From NCBI RefSeq assembly GCF_014205765.1, contig NZ_JACIIZ010000013.1, positions 175,850 to 239,849 on the forward strand: 64,000 nucleotides of DNA. The letters run 5' to 3'. Source of the stretch: Nitrospirillum iridis (GTDB lineage: Bacteria > Pseudomonadota > Alphaproteobacteria > Azospirillales > Azospirillaceae). Each line of letters begins with the position of its first letter. The first letter of the stretch is position 1. Of this stretch, positions 41,901-54,500 are shown piece by piece. The notes beneath the pieces are model-generated. The model saw only the letters and a program-made list of their open reading frames with translations. It searched no databases and was not told where the DNA came from. Made by a program: the position numbers and the translations under genes.

Positions 41901-44237
41901 ATGGATTTCTTCCGCCGCTTCAATTTCCTTGTCTGCGCCCCCGCCTTCGAGGCCGACGAGTTGGAGGGCACACGGCTGCAGGACATCATCGTCGAGGTGG
42001 AGCGCCTGGGCTTCGAAGTCACCAAGGCCCGGCGGATCGAGGACGCCGAGCTGGCCATCCGCACCGACGCCGCCATCGGCTGCATGGTGCTGGACTGGGG
42101 CAAGCGCGGGCCGGAGGGCAAGGCGGCTGCCCTGATCTCGCTGGTCCGCGCCCGTGGCCTGGAAATGCCCATCGTCCTTCTGGTCCGGCGCAAGCGGCTG
42201 GAGGATATCCCGGTGGACGTGATGCGGGAGATCGACGGCTATGTCTTCCTGGCCGAGGAGACGCCGCAGTTCATCGCCAAGAACCTGATCAGCCGCCTGC
42301 GCCAATATGCCGAGACCCTGAAGACCCCGTTCTTCGGCGCGCTGGTCGATTATGCCGAGGAGGGCAACCAGCTGTGGACCTGCCCGGGCCATAACGGCGG
42401 CATCTTCTATAGCCGCAGCCCCATCGGCCGTATCTTCGTCGAGCATCTGGGCGAGGCCATCTTCCGCGACGACCTGGACAATTCGGTCGTCGACCTGGGC
42501 GACCTGCTGGTGCATGAGGGACCGGCGCTCAAGGCGCAGAAGGAGGCGGCCAAGATCTTCGGGGCGGAGCGCACCTATTTCGTCCTCAACGGCACGTCCG
42601 CCTCCAACAAGGTGGTGCTGGGCGCCCTGGTGGCGGAGGACGACCTGGTGCTGTTCGACCGCAACAACCACAAGGCCGCCCATCACGGCGCCCTGCTGCT
42701 GGGCCAGGGCACGCCCATCTTCCTGGAGACCGACCGCAACGCCCATGGCCTGATCGGCCCCATCGATTATGAGGCGCTGGATGAGGCGGCGATCCGCGAG
42801 AAGATCCGCACCCACCCCATGGTCAAGGATCCCGACGCCTGGAAGAAGCCGCGGCCCTTCCGCGTGGCGGTGATCCAGCAGTGCTCCTACGACGGCACCA
42901 TCAACAACGCCGACCTGCTGGTGGAGAAGCTGGGGCCGCTTTGCGATTACATCCTGTTCGATGAGGCCTGGGCCGGCTTCATGAAGTTCCACCCGCTGTA
43001 CCAGGGGCGCTATGGCATGGGGGTGAAGAACCTGGGGCCGGACAGCCCCGGCATCATCACCACCCAATCCACCCACAAGCAGTTGGCGAGTTTCAGCCAG
43101 GCCTCGCAGATCCACGTCAAGGACAAGCATATCGGCGATCACGAGCGGCGGGTGGAGCATCGCCGCTTCAACGAATCCTTCCTCCAGCATGCCTCGACCA
43201 GCCCGTTCTACCCCATCTTCGCCTCGCTGGACGTCGGGGCACAGATGATGAAGGGCAAGTCCGGGGAGGTGCTGTGGGACGACACCATCCGGCTGGGCAT
43301 CGAGATCCGCAAGAAGTTGCGCGCCATCGCCCGCGAGTTCATCGAGAAGGAGACCGACACCTCCCGGCAATGGTTCTTCGACCCCTTCGTGCCCGACCTG
43401 ACCCGCCTTGACGGCGGCGATGTGCGCTGGGAGGACGTGCCGACCGACGATCTGGCCCGCGACCCCAGCCATTGGATGCTGGAGCCGGGGCGGGCGTGGC
43501 ACGGGTTCAAGCATCTGGGGCCGGGTTATGCCATGACCGACCCCAACAAGCTGACCATCCTGACCCCGGGGTTCGACCGTCGCACGGGCGCCTATCTGGA
43601 TCAGGGCGTGCCGGCGCCGGTGGTGGCGGAATATCTGCGCGAAAACCAGATCGTGCCGGAGAAGAACGACCTGAACTCGCTGCTGTTCCTGCTGACACCG
43701 GGGGTGGAAAGCAGCAAGGCCGGCGGCCTCATGAGCGCGCTGATCTTCTTCAAGCGGCTGCATGACGACAACGCCCTGCTGGACGACATCATGCCCGATT
43801 TCGTCCGCCGCCGGGCGCCGCGCTACAACGGCGTGCGCCTGGGCGACCTGTGCCGTGACATCCACAGCTTCTATCGCTCCCACAACATCAGCGCCTTGCA
43901 GCGCCGGCAGTTCCGCCCCGAGCATCTGCCGGAAATGGCCATGCTGCCGCATGTGGCCGCCAAGCAGCTGGTGCGCAACAAGGTGGATTTCGTGACCTTG
44001 GACCAGCTGCCGGGCCGCATCGCCACCACCCTGATGCTGGTCTATCCGCCCGGCATCGCCACGATCCTTCCAGGTGAACGGCTGACGGAGCGGGCCGCGC
44101 CCATGATCGACTATCTGAAGGTCTTCGAGCAGGGCGCCAACCTGTTCCCCGGCTTCGACAACGAGATCCAGGGCGTCTATCGCAAGCTGGATCCTGACGG
44201 CCGCATCCGCTTCTACACGTATGTCGTCCGCGAATAG
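41901..44237 (+). CDS. Orn/Lys/Arg decarboxylase, fold-type I PLP enzyme
   Basis: 778 aa, full length for the inducible (biodegradative-type) decarboxylases. It has an N-terminal receiver-like wing domain (residues 1-130), a PLP-binding core with the Schiff-base Lys393 in TTQSTHKQLASFSQAS and Asp354 in LFDEAWAGF, and a C-terminal domain ending GNR-free FYTYVVRE. WTCPGHNGGIFYSRSPIGR is the conserved early block. The enzyme makes putrescine, cadaverine or agmatine; which one cannot be decided by eye. A Shine-Dalgarno (ACGGAG) lies 9 nt before the ATG. The GNAT gene follows 14 nt downstream. Confidence 0.93.
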   Translation: MDFFRRFNFLVCAPAFEADELEGTRLQDIIVEVERLGFEVTKARRIEDAELAIRTDAAIGCMVLDWGKRGPEGKAAALISLVRARGLEMPIVLLVRRKRLEDIPVDVMREIDGYVFLAEETPQFIAKNLISRLRQYAETLKTPFFGALVDYAEEGNQLWTCPGHNGGIFYSRSPIGRIFVEHLGEAIFRDDLDNSVVDLGDLLVHEGPALKAQKEAAKIFGAERTYFVLNGTSASNKVVLGALVAEDDLVLFDRNNHKAAHHGALLLGQGTPIFLETDRNAHGLIGPIDYEALDEAAIREKIRTHPMVKDPDAWKKPRPFRVAVIQQCSYDGTINNADLLVEKLGPLCDYILFDEAWAGFMKFHPLYQGRYGMGVKNLGPDSPGIITTQSTHKQLASFSQASQIHVKDKHIGDHERRVEHRRFNESFLQHASTSPFYPIFASLDVGAQMMKGKSGEVLWDDTIRLGIEIRKKLRAIAREFIEKETDTSRQWFFDPFVPDLTRLDGGDVRWEDVPTDDLARDPSHWMLEPGRAWHGFKHLGPGYAMTDPNKLTILTPGFDRRTGAYLDQGVPAPVVAEYLRENQIVPEKNDLNSLLFLLTPGVESSKAGGLMSALIFFKRLHDDNALLDDIMPDFVRRRAPRYNGVRLGDLCRDIHSFYRSHNISALQRRQFRPEHLPEMAMLPHVAAKQLVRNKVDFVTLDQLPGRIATTLMLVYPPGIATILPGERLTERAAPMIDYLKVFEQGANLFPGFDNEIQGVYRKLDPDGRIRFYTYVVRE

Positions 44238-44251
44238 GACCATCGGCACCC

Positions 44252-44884
44252 ATGACCCTTGCGCCTGATCCCGTCTCCGACCCTGGCCCGGCAACCGCCC
44301 CCACCCTCGTCATCCGCCCCTCGACGGAGGCGGATGTGGAGGCGATGCTGGCGATCTACAGCCATTACATCAACCGGGGACTGGGCGATTATGAGCCCGA
44401 ATCCCCGGATGAGGATGACATCAAGCGCCGGCGCAAGAACATGCTGAACAAGCGGTTGCCCCACGTCGCGGCCGAACTGGATGGCGTGGTGGTCGGCTAC
44501 GCCTATGCCGTTCCGTTCCGCAAGCGCCCGGCCTATCGCTATGTGGTGAAGCATTCGATCTATGTGCACCACGACCATTTGTCCGGCGGTATCGGCCGGC
44601 GGCTGATGCGGTTCCTGATCGAGGCCTGCACCGCGGCCGGATACCGACAGATGATCGGTTATATCGACGCCGCCAACGACCGCTCCCTGCGCCTGCATGA
44701 AAGCTTCGGCTTCACCCGGGCCGGCTACCTGCCGTCCATCGGCTACAAGTTCGGCCGCTGGACGGATTCCGTCCTGGTGATCCGGCCCCTGGGGGAGGGC
44801 AGCGACACGCCGCCGGCGCCCATGCCGAAGAAGGCCAAGGTGAAGCCGGCGGCCAGCGAGGCGGCCGACACGCCGCCCGCTTGA
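44252..44884 (+). CDS. GNAT-family N-acetyltransferase
   Basis: 210 aa. The GNAT fold spans residues about 20-180: LVIRPSTEADVEAMLAIYSH at the start, GYAYAVPFRKRPAYR, then the acetyl-CoA loop HLSGGIGRRLMRFLI (motif A, GGIGRRL), and NDRSLRLHESFGFTRAGYLP (motif B), closest in style to phosphinothricin/methionine-sulfoximine-type acetyltransferases. A 30-residue Pro/Ala/Lys tail follows. It is probably co-transcribed with the decarboxylase, so a polyamine or other amine might be the acceptor (inference). Confidence 0.88.
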   Translation: MTLAPDPVSDPGPATAPTLVIRPSTEADVEAMLAIYSHYINRGLGDYEPESPDEDDIKRRRKNMLNKRLPHVAAELDGVVVGYAYAVPFRKRPAYRYVVKHSIYVHHDHLSGGIGRRLMRFLIEACTAAGYRQMIGYIDAANDRSLRLHESFGFTRAGYLPSIGYKFGRWTDSVLVIRPLGEGSDTPPAPMPKKAKVKPAASEAADTPPA

Positions 44885-45545
44885 ACCCTTCCTGGCCGAA
44901 GCGCATCCTCTTTTTGGCACCCATCCGTTCCCTGCCGTGTGATCGCGCGGCGGACCGAATAGCTTGCCAGCCGCCGCCAATGCCGTTGCGCAAGAACCGG
45001 TCGGCCGTGACCGGCGGCCGGTCCGTGGCGGGTGCGCGCGACCGCCGGGGACGGTGTCGCCGGACCTGCAAATGATATCGCAGGCGGACCGGACTGCGGC
45101 ATCCGCAGTCAATACCCGTAAACGCCGAGGTTCCCCGACCATCCCTATCCGAGAAGGGGAAATGAGCGCCGGAATTTTTGGCAGGGGGCATTAATAATGC
45201 CAAAGAATCCGGATTCGCGGAAAGTTTACGGACTGCGGCTATGAATTAAAGAACCCATTGAAAGCAATTTTAATTCCTTTCGGATGCGTAATCGCAATCC
45301 CGTCATCAGGCGATTGACATACTTGCTTAGGCTCCATCAAAAGATGAAGGAGGGTATTCCACTTTTGGGCAGGCGTCTGTCTTTGGGCGGAAAGCCCCAA
45401 GGGGACAGGCCGGTTGGATTGGTTCGTTGGGGGCGGTTTGGGGCGTGGGGTGGGCTGGGTGGCCGATCCGCAGGGCGTCACAAGAGCGTGGACTGACGGA
45501 GTAAAGCCGCTTGGTGCCTGGTGATGTGGCGTGACAAGCGGGGCG
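44885..45545. other. Intergenic region upstream of the giant adhesin
   Basis: About 660 nt with no convincing gene. Composition falls to AT-rich near 45180-45340 and returns to G-rich. TTGACA at 45314-45319 could be a -35 box, but no good -10 hexamer follows at 16-18 nt. No strong Shine-Dalgarno precedes the adhesin ATG at 45546. The length suggests a regulated promoter with a long leader for the adhesin. Confidence 0.4.
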
Positions 45546-48500
45546 ATGATGAAGCGTGCGAATTACGGTAAGACGCTGCTAGCGGGGTCTTCCCTTTTGG
45601 CCGTGGGTATCGCTCTGGCGACCGCCCAGACGGCGCACGCCAATACCACCATTTCGGCATCGTCCACCGTTGCCCAATCCAACAACACCGTCGCCACCGT
45701 CTTTTCCATCGTCTCCGGCGTGCGGGTGAGTTTGACCGGTGGCACCGCGGTGCTCACCAACAACTCGACCATCACCACCCTCACCAACAGCGGCACCCTG
45801 ACCGGCGGCCTCACGGCCCTGAAAAATTACGGCCTCATCAGCACCCTGACCAACTCCGGTACCCTGTCGTCGTACTCCGGGTTCGCCAACTACGGCACCG
45901 TCGGCACGATGACCAATAGTGGCCTCATCGCCGGTACGGGGATTGGCGCCGTCACCAACGGCGACAGCAGCACCATCGGCCGGCTGGTCAACAGCGGCAC
46001 GATCAGCGGCGTTTACGGCATCCTCAACAGCGGCTCGATCGGCACCCTCGTCAATTCCCGCCTGATCCAGGGCAGCAGCTACGCCCTGTTCGACACCCTT
46101 GCCGGCACCATCGATTCCATCCAGAACGGCGGCACCATCGCCGGCAACATCCTGTACAGCGGCGGCAACACGCTGACGATTTCCGGCGGAACGCTCACCA
46201 CGGTGGGCACGCTGACCGGCAACACGTTCACCAACCAGGGCACCATCACCGTCACCGCCGGCAACCTGGTGTTCTCCTCGGGCAACCTGCTGCTGAACGA
46301 CCGGATCATCGCCACCGGCCACACCATCAGCAACGCCGGCGCCAACCTGACCCTGACGACGGTGGTCGGCGTCACCGGCACCTACAGCCAGGCGGCCGGC
46401 CAGCTCGTGCTGGGCACGGCGGGCAAGCTGTCCATCACCGGCGTCGCCAGCATCACCGGCGGCACCATCCTGGCCAGCCTGTCCAGCACCGGCAACTATC
46501 TCGCCGGCACGGCGATCTCCACCCTGGTGCAGGCCAGCGGCGCGTCCAATTACACCGGCGTCAGCATCGCCACCACCCTGGCGCCCTCGCTGGCCGCCAG
46601 CGGCACCATGGTCGGCAACAACCTGGTGCTGAAGGCATCCAACGACTACATCGGCGGGACGCTGGCGTCCGTCGTCAATACCGGCACGATCAGCGGTGTC
46701 GCGACCGGCGTGTACATCGCCCCAACCGGCACGGTCGGCACCCTGACCAACAGCGGAACGATCAGCGGTAGCGTGCGCGGTTTCGCCATGGACGACACCG
46801 TCATCGGGTCCCAGGTCGGCGGGTCCGTGGGAACGCTCAGCAACGCCGGGACGCTTTCCGGCGGCTCCATGGGCGTTTACATGACGGACGGCAGCCGCAT
46901 TGACCGCATCGTCAACAGCGGCGTGATCCGTGGCACGACGTCGGCCGGCATGGGCCTGTTCGGTTCCGTCGGCACCATCATCAACAGCGTCACCGGCACC
47001 ATCGTCAGCACCAACAGCACCGCGCTGGGCGTCGGTGGCCAGGGGCTCAGCCAACTGACCAACAACGGGCTGATCAGCGGCGCTGTTGGCGGCATCGCCG
47101 TACTGACATCCGTGGGCCAGGTCAGCAATGCCGGCACCATCAATGGCGGAAACACCGCCATCAGCAACGCTGGCACCATCGGCGCGATCCGCAACGCCGG
47201 CACCATCAGCGGCGCAAACCGGGCGATCTACAATGCCAGCTCGGGCAGCATCGGCACGCTGGTCAACGGTGGTGTGATCGCCGGCGATATCGTCAATCTC
47301 AGCACCAACGTCCTCAGCATCAGCGGCGGCACCGGGGCCACCGTCGGCACGCTGACCGGCTACACCGTCACCAACATGGGCAGCATCGTCAACACGCTGT
47401 CCAACCTGGTGTTCGCTGGCGGCAACCTGCTGCTGAACGACAACATCAACGCCACCGGCCAGACGGTGGCGAACAACGGCGCGTCGATCAATCTCTCCAC
47501 CATCGTCAGCATCACCGGCGCCTACAGCCAGACGGCCGGCGCCCTGGTCATCGACCCCACCCGGGGTGGGCTGCTCGTCAGCGGCGCCGCCAACCTGTCC
47601 GGCGGCACGGTGCTGTCCACCTTCTCCGCGACCGGCAATTATCTGGCCGGCAGCTACACCCTGGTCAGCGGGTCCAGCCTGTCGCTGGCCGGTGCCACGG
47701 TCACCATCAACACCATCACCGGCCTGACCAGTTCCGGCAGCACCGTCGGCAGCCGCCTGCTGCTGGCCGTCAGCAACGACTATGTCGGCGGCACGCTGGC
47801 GACGCTGACCAACGCGGCCACCCTCACCAGTGTTGGCACCGGGCTCTACGTCGCCGCCACCGGCAGCATCGGCACCCTGATCAATACCGGCACCCTGGGC
47901 GACGGTAGCGGCCATGGCCTGCAGAATTACGGCACCATCGCCACCATTTCCAACAGCGGGCGGATCGACGGCACCGGTTCCACGGCCGCCATGAGCAATC
48001 AGGGCGTGATCCAGGTGCTGACCAACAGTGGCACCATCATCGCCACTGGCAGCGGCAATGGCATCCAAAACGGCGGCACGATCGCCACACTGACCAACAG
48101 CGGCCTGATCAGCGCCAGTTGGTGGGCCATCACCGGCGGGGTGGTCCAGACCCTGGTGAACACGGGCCGGATCGAAGGGGGCAGCAACGCCTTCAGCAGC
48201 GTCCAGATCGGCGTCCTGTCCAACAGCGGCACCTTGGCCTCCCCCGGCAATGTCCTGGACAGCGCTGTCGCCACCATCATCAACAGCGGGGTGATCCAGG
48301 GTAATCTCGCCAAGGATCTGGGCGCCAACATCGGCACCATCATCGGCGGCAGCGGTGGGACGGTCGGTACCTTCACCGGCTACACCATCACCGACCAGGC
48401 GACCATCGGCGCCACGGGCACCCTGGTGTTCGCCAGCGGCGACCTGCTGCTGAACGATACCATTATAGGCAAGGCCAGCGGCGTCACCGTCAGCAATGTC

Positions 48501-51500
48501 GGCGCCAACATCACACTGTCGACCATCGTCACCATCGACAACGCCACCTTCCGCCAGACCGGCGGCACCCTGAACCTGGGCAGCGCCGGCGAATTGATGG
48601 TCACCGGCACGGCCAGCCTGACCGGCGGCACGGTGTCGGCCAGCGCCAGCGGCATCGCGACAGGGGCCACCTATCTGGTGGGGACCTCCACCGGCAAAAC
48701 CTTGGTCGCCGGCGGCACGGGATCCAGCTACACCAGCCTGACCAGCAGCATCAGCGGTGGCATCACCGGCTTGGCCCTGAAGGCGGGCACCATCGGCACC
48801 AACCTGCTGGTTGTCGCCGCCAACGACTATATCGGCGACACCCAGACCAGCATCGGCAACACCGGCACCATCAGCGGTGTCGCGACCGGCGTGTACATCG
48901 CCCCAACCGGCACGGTCGGCACCCTGACCAATAGCGGAACGATCAGCGGCAGCGTCCGCGGTTTCGCCATGGACGACACCGGGACCGTAGGCGGGTCCGT
49001 GGGCACGCTCAGCAACGCCGGGACGCTCTCTGGCGGCGCCATGGGCGTCTACATGGCGGACGGCAGCCGCATTGACCGCATCGTCAACAGCGGCGTGATC
49101 CGTGGTACGACGTCGGCCGGCATGGGCCTGTTCAGTTCCGTTGGCACCCTGGTCAACAACGTCACCGGCACCATCGTCAGCAGTAACAGCATGGCGGTGT
49201 GGTTCGGCGCGAACACCCAGTTCACCCTGCTCACCAATAATGGACTGATCAGCGGGAAGTCCTACGGCGTCGTCGCGCAGGGTTCCGCAGGTCAGATCAG
49301 CAATGCCGGGACCATCATCAGCCACGGCGGCACCGTCGGCAGCGGCACGGGCGCGGGCGTCTACATCGACACCGCCGGGTCGCTGGGAACCTTAAGCAAC
49401 AGCGGCATCATCAGCGACGATGTCAACGCCATCGCGAATTACGGCACCCTGGGGACCCTTATCAACCTGGCCGGCGGCACCATCAGTGGTCCCAACGCGC
49501 TGACCCTGACCGGCGCGATCGTCAACGGGTTCAGCAACAGCGGGCTGGTCGCCGGCAACATCCTCAACCACAGCGCCAATGCGCTGACCATTAGCGGCGG
49601 CACCGGCGCCACCATCGGCACGCTGACCGGCTACACCGTCACCAACATGGGCAGAATCGTCAGCACGCTGTCCAATCTGGTGTTCGCCAGTGGCAACCTG
49701 CTGCTGAACGACAACATCGACGTCACCGGCCAGGCGGTGGTGAACAACGGCGCCAGCTTGGCGCTGAACACCATCGTCAGCATCACCGGCGCCTACAGCC
49801 AGAGCGCCGGCACCCTGAACCTGGGCGCTGCCGGCACCGGCGGCCTGATCGTCAGCGGCACGGCCAGCCTCACCGGCGGCAGCGTCGTCGCCAGCGTGTC
49901 CGCCACCGGCAACTACCTGGCCGGTGCTTCCACCCTGATCGGCGCCGGTTCCGCCATCCAGGGCGGCGCCACCCTGGTGACCAACACCATCACCGGCCTG
50001 GGCAGCGCCCTCAGCATCAGCGGCAGCAACCTGCTGTTCGTCGCCAGCAACGACTATGTCGGCGGCACGCTGGCGACGCTGACCAACGCGGCCACCCTCA
50101 CCAGCGTTGGCACCGGGCTCTACGTCGCCGCCACCGGCAGCATCGGCACCCTGACCAATACCGGCACCCTGGGCGACGGTAGCGGCCATGGGCTGCAGAA
50201 TTACGGCACCATCGCCACCATTTCCAACAGCGGGCGGATCAGCGGCGCGACCACCGATGCTGCCCTAAATAATCAGGGCGTCATCCAGGTACTGACCAAC
50301 AGTGGCACCATCATAACGGCCGGGAGTGGCAACGGCATAAAAAACGCCGGCTCCATCGCCACCCTGACCAACAGCGGCCTGATCAGCGCCAGTTGGTGGG
50401 CGATCACCGGCGGGGTGATCCAGACCCTGGTGAACACGGGTCGGATCGAAGGGGGCAGCAACGCCTTCAGCAGCGTCCAGATCGGCGTCCTGTCCAACAG
50501 CGGCACCTTGGCCTCCCCCGGCAATGTCCTGGACAGCGCTGTCGCCACCATCATCAACAGTGGGGTGATCCAGGGTAATCTCGCCAAGGATTTGGGCGCC
50601 AACATCGGCACCATCATCGGCGGCAGCGGTGGGACGGTCGGTACCTTCACCGGCTACACCATCACCGACCAGGCCACCATCGGCGCCCTGGGCACCCTGG
50701 TGTTCGCCAGCGGCGACCTGCTGCTGAACGATACCATTATAGGCAAGGCCAGCGGCGTCACCGTCAGCAATGTCGGCGCCAACATCACGCTGTCGACCAT
50801 CGTCACCATCGACAACGCCACCTTCCGCCAGACCGGCGGCACCCTGAACCTGGGCAGCGCCGGCGAATTGGTGGTCACCGGCACGGCCAACCTGACCGGC
50901 GGCACGGTGCTGGCCGACGCCAGCGGCATCGCGACGGGGGCCACCTATCTGGTCGGATCCTCGGCCGGCAAAACCTTGGTCGCCGGCGGCACGGGCTCCA
51001 GCTACACCGGCATCACGACCAGCATCAGCGGCGGCATCACCGGCCTGGCCCTGACCGCCGGCACCATCGGCACCAACCTGGTGGCGGTGGCCGGCAACGA
51101 CTATATCGGCGACAGCCAGACCAGCATCGGCAACAGCGGCAGCATCGGCGGCGTCAGCTACGCCCTGTACGTGGCTGGTGGCGGCACCGTCGGCACCCTG
51201 TCCAACAGCGGCACGCTGACCGGGTCCAACACCGGGCTGAGCAACAACGGCAGCGTCGGGACCCTGTCCAACAGCGGGCTGATCTCCAGCGCGGTCAAGG
51301 CGCTGGGCAACCAGTCGACCATTGGGCTGCTGGTCAACAGCGCCAGCGGCACCATCCTGGGCGGCACCGCCGCCGGGGCGCAGAACGACGCCTACCTGGG
51401 CACCCTGTCCAACGCCGGCCTGATCAGTTCCGGCTCCGCCGGCTTTGCCGACTACGGCACCATGGGGCTGCTGACCAACAGCGGCAGCATCCACGGCGGC

Positions 51501-54500
51501 CCGCAGGGCATCTACATCGACGGCAGCGGCACGGTCGGCACGCTGAACAACAGCGGCACCATCACCGCCGCGCAGAGCGCCATCCAGGTGTCCGGCACGC
51601 TGGATACGCTGGTCAACAGCGGCGTCATCGCCAACGCCACCAACGCCTTGAACATCGCCGGCACGCTGGGCACGCTGATCAACCTGGCCGGCGGCACCAT
51701 CAGCGGCAACAACGCGCTGTACCTGACCGGGACGCTGCTCAACGGCTTCAGCAACAGCGGCGTGGTCCGGGGCACCATCGACAATGAGACCGCCGCCACC
51801 CTGACCATCAGCGGTGGCGCCGCCGGCACCATCGGCACCCTGACCGGCCAGTCCGGCATGGGCACCATCATCAGCACCCTGGGCAACTTGGTGTTCGCCG
51901 GTGGCAACCTGCTGCTCAACGACCGTATCTTCGCGCCCAACCATACCGTCAGCAATCTCGGCGCCAACCTGTCGCTGAACACCATCGTCCGCATCACCGG
52001 CCATTACGCCCAGAGCGCCGGCACGCTGAACCTGACCCCGGGCAGCAGCAGCCTGATCGTCAGCGGCACGGCCAGCCTCACTGGCGGCAGCGTCGTCGCC
52101 AGCCTGTCCAGCACCGGCAACTACCTGGCCGACGCCACCACCACCCTGGTCAGCGCCGGCTCCGCCATCCAGGGCGGCGCCGCCCTGGTGACCACCGCCA
52201 TCACCGGCCTGAGCAGCGGCCTCAGCATCAGTGGCAGCAACCTGCTGTTCTTCGCCGCCAACGACTATGTCGGCGGCACGCTGGCGACCGTCGCCAACAG
52301 CGGCGGCATCGGCGGGGCCAGCTACGCCATCTATGTGGCATCGACCGGCACGGTCGGCACGATCAGCAATACCGGCACCCTGGCGGGCAGCCAGAGCGCC
52401 ATCAACTTGGCGGGCCGTGTCGGCACGCTGACCAACAGCGGCACCATCGACACCGCGCTCATCGGTGTCGACATCACCGGCTCGCTGGGTACCCTGGCCA
52501 ACCTGGTGGGCGGCACCATCAGCAACGCCAGCGCCGTCTATGTGGTCGGCACGCTGGGCCTCTTGGCCAACAGCGGCCTGATCACCGCCAACGGCGGCAC
52601 CGCCCTGTATATCGCCAGCACAGGGACGCTGGGGACGTTGGCCAACAGCGGTACCCTGATGGGGCCGATCACCAATGCCTCATCCAACGACCTGACCATC
52701 ATCGGCGGGGCGCCCGGCACCATCGGCACGCTGACCGGCCAGAGCGGCGTGGGCACGATCCGCAACACCGGCAGCAACGTGGTGTTCGCCTCGGGCGGCC
52801 TGCTGCTGAATGACAATGTCAACGTCAGCGGCCACACGGTGCTGAACACCGGCGCCTTTCTGGCGCTGGACACCATCGTCAGCATCACCGGCGCTTACAG
52901 CCAGTCCAACAACGGTACCCTCAGCCTGGGCAGCGGCGCTGGACTGGTGGTTACCGGCGCGGTCAGCATCACCGGCGCCCCGGTGCTGGCCAACGCCAGC
53001 GGCATCGCGACGGGGGCCACCTACCTGGCCGGCTCCGGGTTGGTCAATACCCTGGTGGCCGGCGGCACGGGCTCCAGCTACACCGGCATCACCGTCAGCA
53101 TCAGCGGCGGCATCAACGGCTTGGCCGTGACGGCCGGCACCGTCGGCACCAACCTGGGGTTCGTCGCCACCAACGACTACATCGGCGACAGCCAGACCAG
53201 CATCGGCAACACCGCCAGCATCGGCGGCGTCAGCTACGCCCTGTACGTGGCCGGCGGCGGCACCGTCGGCACTCTGTCCAACAGCGGCACGCTGACGGGG
53301 ACCAACGCCGGGCTGAGCAACAACGGCAGCGTCGGCACCCTGTCCAACAGCGGGCTGATCTCCAGCGCGGTAAAGGCGCTGGGCAACCAGTCGACCATCG
53401 GGCTGCTGATCAATAGCGCCGGTGGCACCATCCTGGGCGGCACCGCCGCCGGGGCCCAGAACGACAGCTACCTGGGCACCCTGTCCAACGCCGGCCTGAT
53501 CAGCTCCGGCTCCGCCGGCTTTGCCGACTACGGCACCATGGGGCTGTTGACCAACAGCGGCAGCATCCATGGCGGCCCGCAGGGCATCTACATCGACGGC
53601 AGCGGCACGGTCGGCACGCTGAACAACAGCGGCACCATCACCGCCGCGCAGAGCGCCATCCAGGTGTCCGGCACGCTGGATGCGCTGGTCAACAGCGGCG
53701 TCATCGCCAACGCCACCAACGCCTTGAACATCGCCGGCACGCTGGGCACGCTGATCAACCTGGCGGGCGGCACCATCAGCGGCAACAACGCGCTGTACCT
53801 GACCGGGACGCTGGTCAACGGCTTCAGCAACAGCGGCGTGGTCAGGGGCACCATCGACAATGAGACCGCCGCCACCCTGACCATCAGCGGTGGCGCCGCC
53901 GGCACCATCGGCACCCTGACCGGCCAGTCCGGCATGGGCACCATCATGAGCACCCTGGGCAACCTGGTGTTCGCGTCGGGCAACCTGCTGCTCAACGACC
54001 GTATCTTCGCGCCCAACCATACCGTCAGCAACCTTGGCGCCAGCCTGTCGCTGAACACCATCGTCCGCGTCACCGGCCACTACGCCCAAAGCGCCGGCAC
54101 CCTGGCCCTGACCCCGGGCAGCAGCAGCCTGATCGTCAGCGGCACGGCCAGCCTCACCGGCGGCAGCGTGGTCGCCAGCCTGTCCAGCACCGCTAACTAC
54201 CTGGCCGACACCACCACCACCCTGATCAGCGCCGGCTCCGCCATCCAGGGCGGTGCCGCCCTGGTGACCACCGCCCTCACCGGCCTGAGCAGCGGCCTCA
54301 GCATCAGCGGCAGCAACCTGCTGTTCTTCGCCGCCAACGACTATGTCGGCGGCACGCTGGCGACCCTCGCCAACAGCGGCGGCATCGGCGGGGCCAGCTA
54401 CGCCATCTATGTGGCATCGACCGGCACGGTCGGCACGATCAGCAATACCGGCACCCTGGCGGGCAGCCAGAGCGCCATCAACCTGGCGGGCCGTGTCGGC

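Noticed and set aside
45314..45350. Sigma-70-like promoter (TTGACA) for the adhesin
   Set aside because: No acceptable -10 hexamer at 16-18 nt; kept only as a remark.
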